From Candidatus Kuenenia stuttgartensis (GTDB lineage: Bacteria > Planctomycetota > Planctomycetia > Planctomycetales > Planctomycetaceae), in the NCBI GenBank assembly GCA_945861465.1, contig CAMAVB010000036.1:1-43903 (forward strand): a stretch of DNA of 43,903 nucleotides. Direction: 5' to 3'. A model generated the notes under the pieces. It worked only from the letters and a program-made list of their open reading frames with translations, had not been told where the DNA came from and did no database searches. This document shows positions 8,287-17,284 of the stretch, piece by piece; position 1 is the first letter of the stretch, and every line of letters begins with the position of its first letter. The position numbers and the translations under genes were made by a program.

Positions 8287-9372
8287 ATGGTAACCACAAC
8301 CGCATTGGCAACCGCACCTTTGTCGAAAACTACACCTGCTCTGGAACTCACAGCCTCCCGGCAATTTACGAGCTGGCTGCTGGAGCAAAAACTCAGTCTC
8401 GGATTCACAACCTATCAGGCTGGCAAGCTGTTTCTGGTGGGCCTGCAGCCGGACGGGCGATTGTCTGTCTTCGAACGGACCTACAATCGCTGTCTCGGAC
8501 TGTGGAGCAATGGCCAGACCGTTTGGATGTCATCGCTGTATCAGCTGTGGCGATTTGAAAACGTCCTGGCGCCAGGAACATCATCGGCGGGGCATGACCG
8601 ATTGTATGTGCCGCAAGTGGGCTACATGACGGGCGATCTTGACATTCACGACCTGGCGGTGGAAGCCAGCGGACGAGTCGTCTTTGTCAACACGCTGTTC
8701 GGCTGCCTTGCGACGATCAGTGAGACGCATCATTTTGTGCCTCTGTGGAAGCCGCCTTTCCTCAGCCGCCTTGCTGCCGAAGACCGTTGTCATCTGAACG
8801 GACTGGCTCTGGAACATGGCAAGGCCAAATACGTCACGGCGGTCAGCCAGTCGGATGTCGCCGATGGCTGGCGGGACCGCCGACATGACGGAGGTTGTGT
8901 GATCGATGTCGAATCGAGCGAGATTATTGCAACCGGCCTGTCGATGCCGCATTCACCCCGTGTGTATCGCGACAAATTATGGCTGCTGAATTCGGGCACC
9001 GGGTACTTTGGGTTCATCGATCGAGCCACAGGTCAGTTTGAAAAAGTCCCGTTCTGCCCCGGTTATCTGCGCGGCCTGTCGTTTCATGGCGACTACGCCA
9101 TCGTAGGAATGTCTAAGTCGCGGGCCAGCAAAACGTTCTCGGGACTTGCGCTGGACGAAAATCTGAAAGCCAGCGACGCGGAAGCACGGTGTGGTGTCCA
9201 GGTGATCGATCTCAAGAGCGGCGATGTCGTGCACTGGATTCGGATCGAAGGCGTGGTCAGTGAACTGTACGACGTCGTGGGATTACCGGGTGTTGTCCGA
9301 CCGCAGGCGCTCGGCTTTAAGACGGACGAAATCCGTCGTGTACTGCGCGTCGGCGACGAGCAACCGCTGTAA
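8287..9372 (+). CDS. TIGR03032 family protein
   Basis: A 361-residue protein begun at the ATG at 8287, preceded by AGAGGCG; the open frame extends 48 codons further upstream without family resemblance. The sequence has the features of the TIGR03032 family: 'SWLLEQKLSLGFTTYQAGKLFLVG' near the start, 'RLYVPQVGYMTGDLDIHDLAV', 'DRCHLNGLA', 'MPHSPRVYRDKLWLLNSGTGYFG' and 'CPGYLRGLSFHGDYAIVGMSKSR'. These look like blades of a beta-propeller-like fold. In some bacteria relatives are encoded beside secreted or TPR proteins, but the family has no proven activity. No signal peptide is evident. It is divergent from the decayed ECF sigma gene (246 bp between starts). Confidence 0.85.
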   Translation: MVTTTALATAPLSKTTPALELTASRQFTSWLLEQKLSLGFTTYQAGKLFLVGLQPDGRLSVFERTYNRCLGLWSNGQTVWMSSLYQLWRFENVLAPGTSSAGHDRLYVPQVGYMTGDLDIHDLAVEASGRVVFVNTLFGCLATISETHHFVPLWKPPFLSRLAAEDRCHLNGLALEHGKAKYVTAVSQSDVADGWRDRRHDGGCVIDVESSEIIATGLSMPHSPRVYRDKLWLLNSGTGYFGFIDRATGQFEKVPFCPGYLRGLSFHGDYAIVGMSKSRASKTFSGLALDENLKASDAEARCGVQVIDLKSGDVVHWIRIEGVVSELYDVVGLPGVVRPQALGFKTDEIRRVLRVGDEQPL

Positions 9373-9405
9373 CGCGAGACCGTCGTCGCAACCCAGACCA
9401 ACAGC

Positions 9406-9528
9406 ATCAGCCGGAACGCGCTAGTGGGCTGTTGATTTAGTCGGTTTATCAGCCGCCGGGCGCTAGCCCCCGGTTATTTTTGCAGTGTTTTTGTACCGAA
9501 AACCGGACGCTAGCGCGTTCCGGCTGAT
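9406..9528. repeat. Palindromic intergenic element (copy 1) plus half copy
   Basis: A full hairpin-forming element at 9449-9528 has arms built on CAGCCGCCGGGCGCTAGCCC...CGGTT (9450-9476) and AACCGGACGCTAGCGC...CGGCTGAT (9501-9528). A half copy (ATCAGCCGGAACGCGCTAG) lies at 9406-9424. The same element occurs inverted at 43080-43143, and a related form at 13834-13896. It sits between the TIGR03032 gene and the FG-GAP gene. Confidence 0.75.
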
Positions 9529-9637
9529 CTCCGTCAAATCAGGGCGTGGTTCCTGGACAGGTCCCTGGGATCAACTTCCTGGAATTCAGTCTTGTTCAAT
9601 TCAGCACATTCGTAAGTCGTTTTTTAAGGTGAGCAAC

Positions 9638-12600
9638 ATGAGCCTCCGCAAGTATATCTCCGAATTGGTGCGTTGTCTGGGTAGCACGAATAGTCGCAGT
9701 CGGCGCAGTCGTCGGCTGAGCAGTCCTGAGAGTCGCCTGCGAGGCGAGCGACTGGAAGACCGCCGCCTGCTGACCACGATTGATCTGGCAGCACTCACGG
9801 CTGCTCAGGGATCCACCATCTTCGGTGCAGATGTTGGGGACTACAGTGGCATTTCCGTGAGCAGTGCGGGCGACGTGAACGGAGACGGATTCGATGACAT
9901 GATCATCGGTGCGTTCCTCGCCGACGCAGCAGGGAACAGCAAGCCGTTTGCCGGTGACAGTTACGTGGTCTTCGGTGGTCCGACGATGCCAGCAACGATA
10001 GATCTGGCCACGCTCGGAACCGCCGCCGACACCCCTGGGATCAAGATTTTCGGCGCGGACGAAATCGACGAGTGCGGCCATTCCGTCAGCAGTGCGGGGG
10101 ATGTGAACGGGGACGGCTTCGACGACCTGCTGATCGCTTCCTACGAGGCCGACGCTGCGGGCAATCTTAAATCTTACGCTGGTGACAGCTACGTAGTCTT
10201 CGGCGGTGCCGCTTTGCCTCCGACGATCGACCTTGCGATTTTAGGAACCGCTGGCGGCGCGGCGGGAGTCACGATCTTCGGTGCGGATACGTACGACAAC
10301 AGCGGCTTTTCTTTGAGCGGGGCGGGGGATGTCAACGGAGATAGCTTCGATGATCTGATCATCGGAGCGTGGAAGGCCGACGGGGCCGGCGAAGGCAGGC
10401 CTGAGGCGGGTGAAAGTTACGTGATCTTCGGCCGTACATCACTTCCGGCGACAATCGATCTCGCGTCTCCAGGATCGGCCGATGTGACCATCTTTGGGGC
10501 CGATGTCAGTGACTACAGCGGCTTTTCCGTGAGCCGCGCTGGCGATATCAATGGTGACGGGTTCGGCGATCTTGTGATCGGGGCTCGTGACGCCGATGCT
10601 GCAGGTAACGCGAAACTTACAGCCGGGGATATCTACGTCATCTTTGGTGCGGCTTCGCTGCCGGCCACGATTGATCTGGCCCATGTCGGCACAGCGGCTG
10701 GTGTGGCTGGGGTGACTTTCTACGGTGCGGATGCAGGCGACGAGAGCGGTCGATCAGTCAGCAACGCGGGCGATGTGAATGGAGACGGCTTCGACGATCT
10801 GATCATCGGGGCCTACCTCGCCGATGCTGCCGGTAACCTCAAGTCGTATGCGGGCGACAGCTATGTGATCTTCGGTGGCTCATCACTGCCGGCCACGATC
10901 GATCTGGCGAGCCTGGGCTCTGCCGGGATCACCCTCTTTGGTGCGGATGCGGGAGATCTCAGCGGCGAATCGGTGAGCGGTGCCGGCGACGTGAACGGAG
11001 ACGGCTTCGATGATCTAATCATCGGGGCATCAAGTGCGGCGGCAGGAGGCAACAGTAAACTCAACGCAGGCGAAAGCTATTTGATCTTTGGTGGCACAGC
11101 GTTGCCCGCGACGGTCGATCTTGGCACCCTGGGAACTCCGAGCGGAACAGTCGGCGTCACCATCTTCGGCACGGAAGTCAACGACTACAGCGGGAATTCG
11201 GTGAGCAGCGCCGGTGATGTGAACGGTGACGGCTTCGGCGACCTGCTGATCGCCTCATGGCAGGCTGATGCTGTCGGTAACACCAGACTGAAGGCAGGTG
11301 AAAGCTACCTGATTTTCGGTGGAGACTTTACAGCGGCGATCACTCATCCAGGAACGTCTGCGGCAGAAACGCTGACAGGAACGGCAGGCGCAGATGTGTT
11401 GATCGGCGGCAGGGATAACGACATTCTGGTTGGCGGCGGTGGAGCAGATGTGCTGACCGGTGGTCAAGGGAACGATATCCTGGCAATCACTGATTTGTTC
11501 TTTTCGCGCGTCGTCGGTGGCACCGGCACTGACACCCTGCGACTGGACGGCGGCAGTTTGTCACTGGATTTGACGACACTCCACGACAATCGGCTCCGTG
11601 GGATTGAACAGATCGACATCTCAGGCAGCGGAGACAATACACTGACGCTGAACCAGCGAGAGGTGCTCAATCTGTCCGACGAGTCAAATACGTTGATGGT
11701 GCGACGCAATGCCGGTGACATCGTTGACATTGGTAGTGGCTGGATCCGTGGCCTTAACCAAGCCATCGGATCAGATATTTTCCGTGTCTACACGCAGGGA
11801 GCCGCGATCCTGAAGGTTCAGGCAATCAATGCTGCTCCTACGGCAGTCCTGCTCTCTGACACGACTCCGACGCTGCCGGAAAATACGGCCACGGCAAAGC
11901 GCATCGAGATGGCCGACATTGATGTCACGGACGACGAATTGGGAATCAATGTCCTGAGCCTGTCCGGTGATGACGCGGCATTCTTTGAATTGGATGGAAA
12001 TGTACTGTTCCTCCGGTCCGGCACGGTACTCGACTTTGAAAGCAAGGTCAGCTATCTCGTCAAAGTCAACGTGGATGACAGCAGTGTCGGCGCAACTCCG
12101 GATGCGATCGCAACATTCATTCTCACTGTGACCGATGTGAATGAGCCGCCGACCGTGAGGCTGACAAATCTGGTTTTAACGCTGCCCGAAAACACCAGCA
12201 CTGCGAGCAGCATTCGAGTCGCACAGATTACGATCGATGATGATGCACTGGGCAGCGAGACTCTGTCCCTGACTGGCACCGACGCGGCCAGCTTTGAGAT
12301 CGTGGGAGATCAGCTGCATTTGCGGGCCGGCACGGTCCTGGACTTCGAAGTCAAGTCGTCGTACACCGTGACGGTTAATGTGGATGACAGCACCGTCGTC
12401 GGCTCACCGGATGCGTCTGAAACGTTCACGCTGACATTGATCGACGTCACGGAATGGAATGCAATTGACGTGCAGCGAGGACAAACGCAAAGGTCGTACC
12501 TGCGATACCTGGATCTTGTGTGCGATCGTTCCGCCGATCTGATGGATCTGATCAGTCACGGTCGCCTGCAACTGACGAAATTTGATCTGAACGGGGAAAA

Positions 12601-12967
12601 CGGTGTGGTGACAGGTCTGCCCGTGGCGACCTCTGTCAGTGGCAGCCGCATTCTGATCGACTTTGGAATCAACGGGATCGGTGGCAGCCGCGGCACCAAC
12701 ATTGGCGACGGGTATTACAGGATCGGGATCGACATGGACGGCAACGGCTCATTCGAATCGGCAAAGTACTTCCACAGATTGCTCGGCGATGTGAACGGAG
12801 ACAGCCGAGTGACTTCGACGGACAAAATGCAGGTGCTTTCCGCCGCTGGCACAACATCTGCGGAGTCGGATGTCAATGGCGACGGCATCGTGAATATCCT
12901 GGATACGTCGCTGGTCAGTCGTGCCGTGGGTCGAAGACTGCGGGGCGACTTGTTCCGGGATGATTGA
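9638..12967 (+). CDS. Giant FG-GAP / RTX / cadherin-like / dockerin-like surface protein
   Basis: About 1109 residues from the ATG at 9638 (AAGGTGAG upstream); the open frame starts earlier but the upstream part is the palindromic repeat. The N-terminus is Arg/Ser-rich and carries 'LRGERLEDRRLLT' (about residues 35-47), the LEPR-XLL-type leader found on many planctomycete exported proteins. Seven FG-GAP repeats follow (about 47-565), each with the Ca-binding core 'xxxAGDVNGDGFDDLxIGA'. Then come RTX-like nonapeptides ('GGRDNDILVGGGGADVLTGGQGNDIL', about 577-620), two cadherin-like domains with 'LPENT' and 'DVNEPP' (about 728-834 and 837-937), and a dockerin-like end with two EF-hand-like loops ('DVNGDSRVTSTD', 'DVNGDGIVNILD', about 1048-1107). 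It is likely a secreted, calcium-dependent adhesion or matrix protein. Confidence 0.9.
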   Translation: MSLRKYISELVRCLGSTNSRSRRSRRLSSPESRLRGERLEDRRLLTTIDLAALTAAQGSTIFGADVGDYSGISVSSAGDVNGDGFDDMIIGAFLADAAGNSKPFAGDSYVVFGGPTMPATIDLATLGTAADTPGIKIFGADEIDECGHSVSSAGDVNGDGFDDLLIASYEADAAGNLKSYAGDSYVVFGGAALPPTIDLAILGTAGGAAGVTIFGADTYDNSGFSLSGAGDVNGDSFDDLIIGAWKADGAGEGRPEAGESYVIFGRTSLPATIDLASPGSADVTIFGADVSDYSGFSVSRAGDINGDGFGDLVIGARDADAAGNAKLTAGDIYVIFGAASLPATIDLAHVGTAAGVAGVTFYGADAGDESGRSVSNAGDVNGDGFDDLIIGAYLADAAGNLKSYAGDSYVIFGGSSLPATIDLASLGSAGITLFGADAGDLSGESVSGAGDVNGDGFDDLIIGASSAAAGGNSKLNAGESYLIFGGTALPATVDLGTLGTPSGTVGVTIFGTEVNDYSGNSVSSAGDVNGDGFGDLLIASWQADAVGNTRLKAGESYLIFGGDFTAAITHPGTSAAETLTGTAGADVLIGGRDNDILVGGGGADVLTGGQGNDILAITDLFFSRVVGGTGTDTLRLDGGSLSLDLTTLHDNRLRGIEQIDISGSGDNTLTLNQREVLNLSDESNTLMVRRNAGDIVDIGSGWIRGLNQAIGSDIFRVYTQGAAILKVQAINAAPTAVLLSDTTPTLPENTATAKRIEMADIDVTDDELGINVLSLSGDDAAFFELDGNVLFLRSGTVLDFESKVSYLVKVNVDDSSVGATPDAIATFILTVTDVNEPPTVRLTNLVLTLPENTSTASSIRVAQITIDDDALGSETLSLTGTDAASFEIVGDQLHLRAGTVLDFEVKSSYTVTVNVDDSTVVGSPDASETFTLTLIDVTEWNAIDVQRGQTQRSYLRYLDLVCDRSADLMDLISHGRLQLTKFDLNGENGVVTGLPVATSVSGSRILIDFGINGIGGSRGTNIGDGYYRIGIDMDGNGSFESAKYFHRLLGDVNGDSRVTSTDKMQVLSAAGTTSAESDVNGDGIVNILDTSLVSRAVGRRLRGDLFRDD

Positions 12968-13069
12968 ATTGGCTTCAGGTATCGACCCTGTACGGAGAAA
13001 TGTCCGCGACATCAGGGAGTTCGTGTTCTGTAAAGTCTTGGCCCATTTTTCAAAAGAACTGGCTCTACC

Positions 13070-13882
13070 ATGCATCTGCCTTTCAGTATTCACAGGTGCC
13101 AACGATTGTCACTCATGATCGTCACGATGGCGGCTCTGTCTTCGAGTGCTTGGGGTGGCATTATTGTGTCGTTCGGCACGTCGCCGCCGAATCCGATGAC
13201 GGCAGGAGGTTCTGGAATTCTGGACGTTTTTGTAAGAAGCGATGTCGGCACCCAAATACTGGACGGCTTTCAGGTGCAAGTGGGTTTGATACCCACAGGC
13301 GGATCTCCAGTTGGAGGGCTGATTTTTTCGAACCTGCAGTTGGATGCTCAACTCTTGATCGGTGGACCCGGCGGCGGCTATGTCTTTTTCGGGAATAGCC
13401 TTTCCCAAAATACGTCATCGTCGATCGGAGCGGTTTCCGGCGCGGGCAGTCTCTACACGGGATATGATGCGACCGATGACGGCAGCGGTCCACTGCCAAC
13501 TCCGGGTAATCCTTCTCCCATGTTGCTGACTACGACAGATTTGCTGCTGTATCGGTTAAACCTGTCCGCCATTGCAGCGGGAACCTACGACGTCACTGTC
13601 AACCCGGCTGCGGATCCATCGTTCTTCACCGACCAATTGGACCCTGTTAACACGGGAATCAGCTTTTCCACCAGCTCAGGAAGCCTGACAGTCGATGGCT
13701 CGACGGCCGTCCCGGAACCTTCCGCGATTTGGTTGATCATTTCTGCAAGCGTCATCGCCCTGATTCATCGTTGCCGAGATATCGATTCACCAAACGTTGA
13801 TAGGATTATTTCTCTGAGAAGGTTTATCGCAATCAGCCGCAGGGTGGTAGCCCCAGTTCGTGCGTCACACAACCGGGGCTAA
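13070..13882 (+). CDS. PEP-CTERM-anchored exported protein with an added tail
   Basis: 270 residues. Residues 1-29 form a signal peptide (hydrophobic LSLMIVTMAALSSSAWG). The middle is a glycine/serine-rich beta domain of unknown function. The C-terminus has the PEP-CTERM sorting signal: 'VPEPSAIWLIISASVIALIHRCR' with the Pro-Glu-Pro motif, a hydrophobic helix and a basic stop, the substrate pattern of exosortase-type processing. Normally the protein would end soon after the basic residues; here about 34 further residues follow, the last of them encoded by a palindromic intergenic element, so the original stop seems lost. ATG at 13070 chosen; ATG at 13115 is an alternative. It lies 102 bp after the FG-GAP gene. 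No exosortase gene is in the window. Confidence 0.75.
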   Translation: MHLPFSIHRCQRLSLMIVTMAALSSSAWGGIIVSFGTSPPNPMTAGGSGILDVFVRSDVGTQILDGFQVQVGLIPTGGSPVGGLIFSNLQLDAQLLIGGPGGGYVFFGNSLSQNTSSSIGAVSGAGSLYTGYDATDDGSGPLPTPGNPSPMLLTTTDLLLYRLNLSAIAAGTYDVTVNPAADPSFFTDQLDPVNTGISFSTSSGSLTVDGSTAVPEPSAIWLIISASVIALIHRCRDIDSPNVDRIISLRRFIAISRRVVAPVRASHNRG

Positions 13883-13896
13883 CGCCTTGTCGTTAC
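13834..13896. repeat. Palindromic intergenic element (copy 2)
   Basis: CAGCCGCAGGGTGGTAGCCCC (13834-13854) and ACCGGGGCTAACGCC (13873-13887) resemble the arms of the elements at 9449 and 43080. TAGCCCC/GGGGCTA form a 7-bp stem (13848-13854 with 13875-13881). The stop codon of the PEP-CTERM gene (TAA, 13880-13882) lies inside it. Confidence 0.65.
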
Positions 13897-14380
13897 CCAC
13901 ATCTTCGTTTTCAAGACCGCGTCCGCCTCGTGCGGATGGTGAATCAGATGGATGGCAAAAGGACGACTGGAGGTTATGGAGCCAGTTTATGTGGTAGGAA
14001 CGGTCGTTGAGTCGTTGAGCTGGACTTTGGTGTGGGCGGTCGATGTTGCTTCGAGGAGCGACGGGACGGAAGTTTTCCAGAAGGCAGAGTCCTCGCAAAC
14101 GACGTTCCGACGTCGCCTGGTGGCCATGAATGCATCGACTGGCATAGAGCGATCTGCAAATTCGGTTCATTGGCCGATCCACCTGATTGCTCGGTCGATA
14201 ACAGTTCGGATGTGCGTAGCTGGCAGCGTAATCATCCTTGTGAACAAACAGCTTCTCAAGATTCTTCTGAACGGGCCACGCAGGTTGGCGGTTTCACTCC
14301 ACGATTTTAGCGAGTGGCGGGAATCAAAGGGGACATTGTGTGCCGGGATAAACCGGTTTGGAATAGAGAATGAAAGTATC
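13897..14380. other. Intergenic region without a convincing gene
   Basis: Overlapping short open frames exist on both strands but none has a credible start, codon pattern or recognisable product. AAAGGGGACATTGTG at 14326-14340 is the reverse complement of the start of the 24-bp unit at 5049 and is a likely remnant of the RAYT-related repeat family. The insertion sequence begins immediately after. Confidence 0.5.
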
Positions 14381-15620
14381 TTAGGATCCGCGCGACAATA
14401 AGTTACCGGATTCATTGTCTTGCCTTGGGTGGATTTCATAGTTCCAATCACCGTGGAATTTGTTTCTCTTGATGATGCAATCAGAAAGTTGGGATTCGGC
14501 AACCTCAATGCCTTTTTGGTAAACATTCTCATCAACCCAGGCATCGACTTCCAATCCTGACTCCGTACGAGTGTTGCCGATATTGGAGACGACAATCTCA
14601 CGAGTTTCAAGCGGGACTCCTAGCCAATTCCGAGTGATATGACAGAATAAACGAGGTTCGATTTTGTTCCATTTGCTTGTGGCAGGGGGATAGTGACAGA
14701 CTTCAATAATCAAGCCGGTTTCGTCAGCAAGCAGTTGCAACTGAAGTTTCCACAACCGATTTCGAGAAGCATTGCTTCCGCCGCTGTCGGCCGTGATCAA
14801 CAGGCGGCTGCGCGAAAGGTAATGTTTCTTGCCAAGTCGCATCCACCACATGCGGATAGCGGACACGGCAAACTCAGCCGTATCGCTACTGACACCGACA
14901 GAAGCAATCGCCTCGTTGCGGTGTCTGTCATAGACTCCATAGGGGACCGCTTTCCCTTTTTCCTTGACTGGAACATCATGCGTATCTGTCTTGCGAGGCT
15001 GTCTTTTGGGTTCATACTCGCGTCCAACTTTGCTCGTATTGCCCAGTTTCTCCTTCTTTTTCGTATCGACCGAAATCGCAGGCTCACCACGACGCTTTTT
15101 TGCTTTCACCCGCGCATTGATATGTTCGAACTGAGCGTTTCGATCCGGATGGTCGTTTCCCTCGCGAGTTTTCCGATTCCCCTGAAGACTGTATCCGAGG
15201 TCTCCTAAAAGTTCTCGGACCGTGGATGCTCCGACTTCAAAACCTTGTTTGCGAAGTTCCGCAGCGAGCGTTCGTGTACTCTTGCACGTCCATCGCAATG
15301 GATTCATTGGGTCGCCTCGTGTCGTGGGAGAAATCATTTTATCCAAAGCCATCAGGAGCGTTGGTTGTTCTTCCTTCCGCGAACGTCAGCCAGCACCATC
15401 ACGGCGTTGTCGATTTGCAGGCAGACTTTGAAATGCCTCTAACTCCGGAATGCCGGTACGATTTGTGCGATCAGAAATCCCGGTTGCCGCAGCGACAGCG
15501 GCGATGCCCTAAAGATCGAGCTTCGATCGCTGTCCAGCGACGACGACCTCGCTCGTCCGGTTCATCGGCAAGATCTCTGTATTTTTCGCGAATCCATTCA
15601 ACAATTTTTGCCTCCGGCAT
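14381..15620 (-). pseudogene. ISAzo13-family transposase, broken in its N-terminal third
   Basis: The C-terminal 323 codons (15352-14381) are intact with the DDE residues in typical contexts: 'AISVDTKKKE', 'LLITADSGGSN' and 'TSKWNKIEPR', and the family ending 'FHGDWNYEIHPR'. Upstream, an ATG at 15620 gives 'MPEAKIVEWIREKYRDLADE...IEARSLG', then a frameshift near 15507 moves to the frame 'IAAVAAATGISDRT', and an in-frame TGA at 15386-15388 interrupts just before the C-terminal block. So the N-terminal DNA-binding part is disrupted twice and the transposase is presumably dead. The last codons read into the left terminal repeat ('SGNLLSRGS') and stop at TAA at the element border. Confidence 0.85.
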
Positions 15621-15692
15621 GCATTAAATATAACCCCAATCTTGAATCCACGGAAATACCAATCCGGTAATTTATTGTCGCGCGGAGCCTAA
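14381..15692 (-). mobile_element. ISAzo13-like insertion sequence with 32-bp terminal inverted repeats
   Basis: The left end (14381-14412) and the right end (15661-15692) form an inverted repeat of 32 bp with two mismatches, TTAGGxTCCGCGCGACAATA.. reading inwards at both ends. If the flanking TA (14382-14383 and 15690-15691) is a duplicated target, the element proper is 14384-15689 (1306 bp). The right end abuts the dnaA stop codon, the left end the transposase stop codon. Confidence 0.85.
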
Positions 15693-17284
15693 CTCGCCAG
15701 TGTCATCAAACGCTGCTCAAGTTCGTCGATGAGTTCACCGAACGTGCGGCCGGGGCAGGAGGTTGGCAGGTCGAGCGCTTCGCCTCTGGTGACGAGATCG
15801 GTGACTTTGCGTTCGGCGGCGACGACAGTGCTGTGGTCTCGACCGCCGAAGTACATGCCGATTTCCCGGTACGCGGACTTTGTCATCCGACGCGACAGGA
15901 ACATGGCCACGGCGCGGGGCAGGGCGATGGCTTTTCTGCGGGACGCCGAACGCAAATCGGCGGCGGTTACCCCAAAAGCTTCGCATACGACCTTTTCCAC
16001 GTCACTAATTCGCACCAGACGTCGGCATTCTTCCGCCATTTCGCCCAGGACCTCACGGGCGACCGTGAGCGAAATCCGACGACCAGTCAGGGAAAACTGG
16101 CCTTCCAGCTGATTGATCGCGCCCTGGATCTCGCGCATGTTGCGGTGACGGCGGACGATGTAGTCGAGCGCTTCATCTGAAAACACGGCTTTTGTGCCGA
16201 CAACCATGGAACGTACCAGTTTTTGCCGCGTCGTTTCATCCGGGGATTCGATGCGGCATACCAAGCCGCTCACAAAACGTGTTGTGAGTTCTTCACGATG
16301 TTTGGTGAGCAATCTCGGATGCCGATCGGACGATACGACAACCTGACCGCAGTGTTCGATCACCTGCACGATAGTGTGCAGGAATTCTTCCTGAGTCGCC
16401 CGCTTGTTGTCCAGAAACTCGATATTGTCGATCAGCAGCACATCGACGTTGCGAAACCGCTGTCGAAACGACGGAACCATCCGGGACGTCAAAGCGGACG
16501 TGAAATAATTAGTGAACGCTTCGCTCGTGAGATACATCACAGTTTTTGTCGGATGTTGACGACGTGCTTCCGTATAAATGCCTTCCAGCAGGTGCGTCTT
16601 GCCGGTGCCCGTGCCGCCATGAATGAACAGTGGATTGTAGCGCTCGCCGGGAGCGGCTGAGACTTGTCGCGCGGCAAGCGCTGCCAGATCGTTGCATTCA
16701 CCCGACACAAACGAGTCGAAACTGCGAAACTTGCGACGGTTGTTCGGCAGAGTCAAAGAACCCGGACGATCAAATTCAGATGGCTGTGGCGCTTTGGTAT
16801 TCGAACGTTTTCGAGTCGATGATGCAGCAGTCGATCCAGACGCTGCGAGGTCTATCTTCTGGTCTGTATCAGATGTTCCAAAACTGTGACTCTCAAGATT
16901 CGCCACCTTGGCCGTGTCTGACAGCAGTGATTCATCCACTTCCAGTTGACAGGACGCAGACAGCCCGAGCACCAGCTGTGCCGCGCGGTTTAACGCAGTT
17001 CGAAATCGACGGAGCAGCCAGTTGAGAATGAATGGATTCGAGACGTACACTACGAAGCGGTCACCCGAGACTTCAAATCGCGTTCGTTTATGGAACCAGT
17101 GCTGAAAGTTCTGTTCACCGACTTCATCGCGCAACGATGCAAGAAGTGCCGTCACTGGATTCTGTTGGAACAGATCTGGCTGGGCTCTCAGATTCTCGGC
17201 ATCAGCGTCTTTCGACTCTGGCTGCGCCGGGAGGAACGGGATGGCAGAAGTTGGATTGTCGTCGTGACTTTTGGGCTGCGTCAT
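15689..17284 (-). CDS. dnaA: Chromosomal replication initiator protein DnaA
   Basis: 531 residues from the ATG at 17284, which has AAGAAGGAGG just upstream; the longer frame from 17302 simply translates that Shine-Dalgarno. Domain I is about residues 40-115 ('NFQHWFHKRTRFEV'), a Ser/Thr-rich linker lies at 125-200, and the AAA+ core contains Walker A 'GGTGTGKTHLLE', Walker B 'VDVLLIDNIEFL' and the sensor/arginine-finger region ('TTRFVSGLVCRIESPD'). Domain IV contains the DNA-box signature 'YFGGRDHSTVVAAERKV'. The C-terminus ends 'LMTLAS' with a TAG formed across the insertion-sequence border, so a few original terminal residues may be missing. No dnaN, recF or gyrB lies beside it and I see no DnaA-box cluster in the 467 bp upstream. 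Confidence 0.95.
   Translation of the reverse strand: MTQPKSHDDNPTSAIPFLPAQPESKDADAENLRAQPDLFQQNPVTALLASLRDEVGEQNFQHWFHKRTRFEVSGDRFVVYVSNPFILNWLLRRFRTALNRAAQLVLGLSASCQLEVDESLLSDTAKVANLESHSFGTSDTDQKIDLAASGSTAASSTRKRSNTKAPQPSEFDRPGSLTLPNNRRKFRSFDSFVSGECNDLAALAARQVSAAPGERYNPLFIHGGTGTGKTHLLEGIYTEARRQHPTKTVMYLTSEAFTNYFTSALTSRMVPSFRQRFRNVDVLLIDNIEFLDNKRATQEEFLHTIVQVIEHCGQVVVSSDRHPRLLTKHREELTTRFVSGLVCRIESPDETTRQKLVRSMVVGTKAVFSDEALDYIVRRHRNMREIQGAINQLEGQFSLTGRRISLTVAREVLGEMAEECRRLVRISDVEKVVCEAFGVTAADLRSASRRKAIALPRAVAMFLSRRMTKSAYREIGMYFGGRDHSTVVAAERKVTDLVTRGEALDLPTSCPGRTFGELIDELEQRLMTLAS

Noticed and set aside
13952-14401. Open frame of 149 codons between the PEP-CTERM gene and the insertion sequence
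   Set aside because: No credible start or homology; the region contains repeat remnants.
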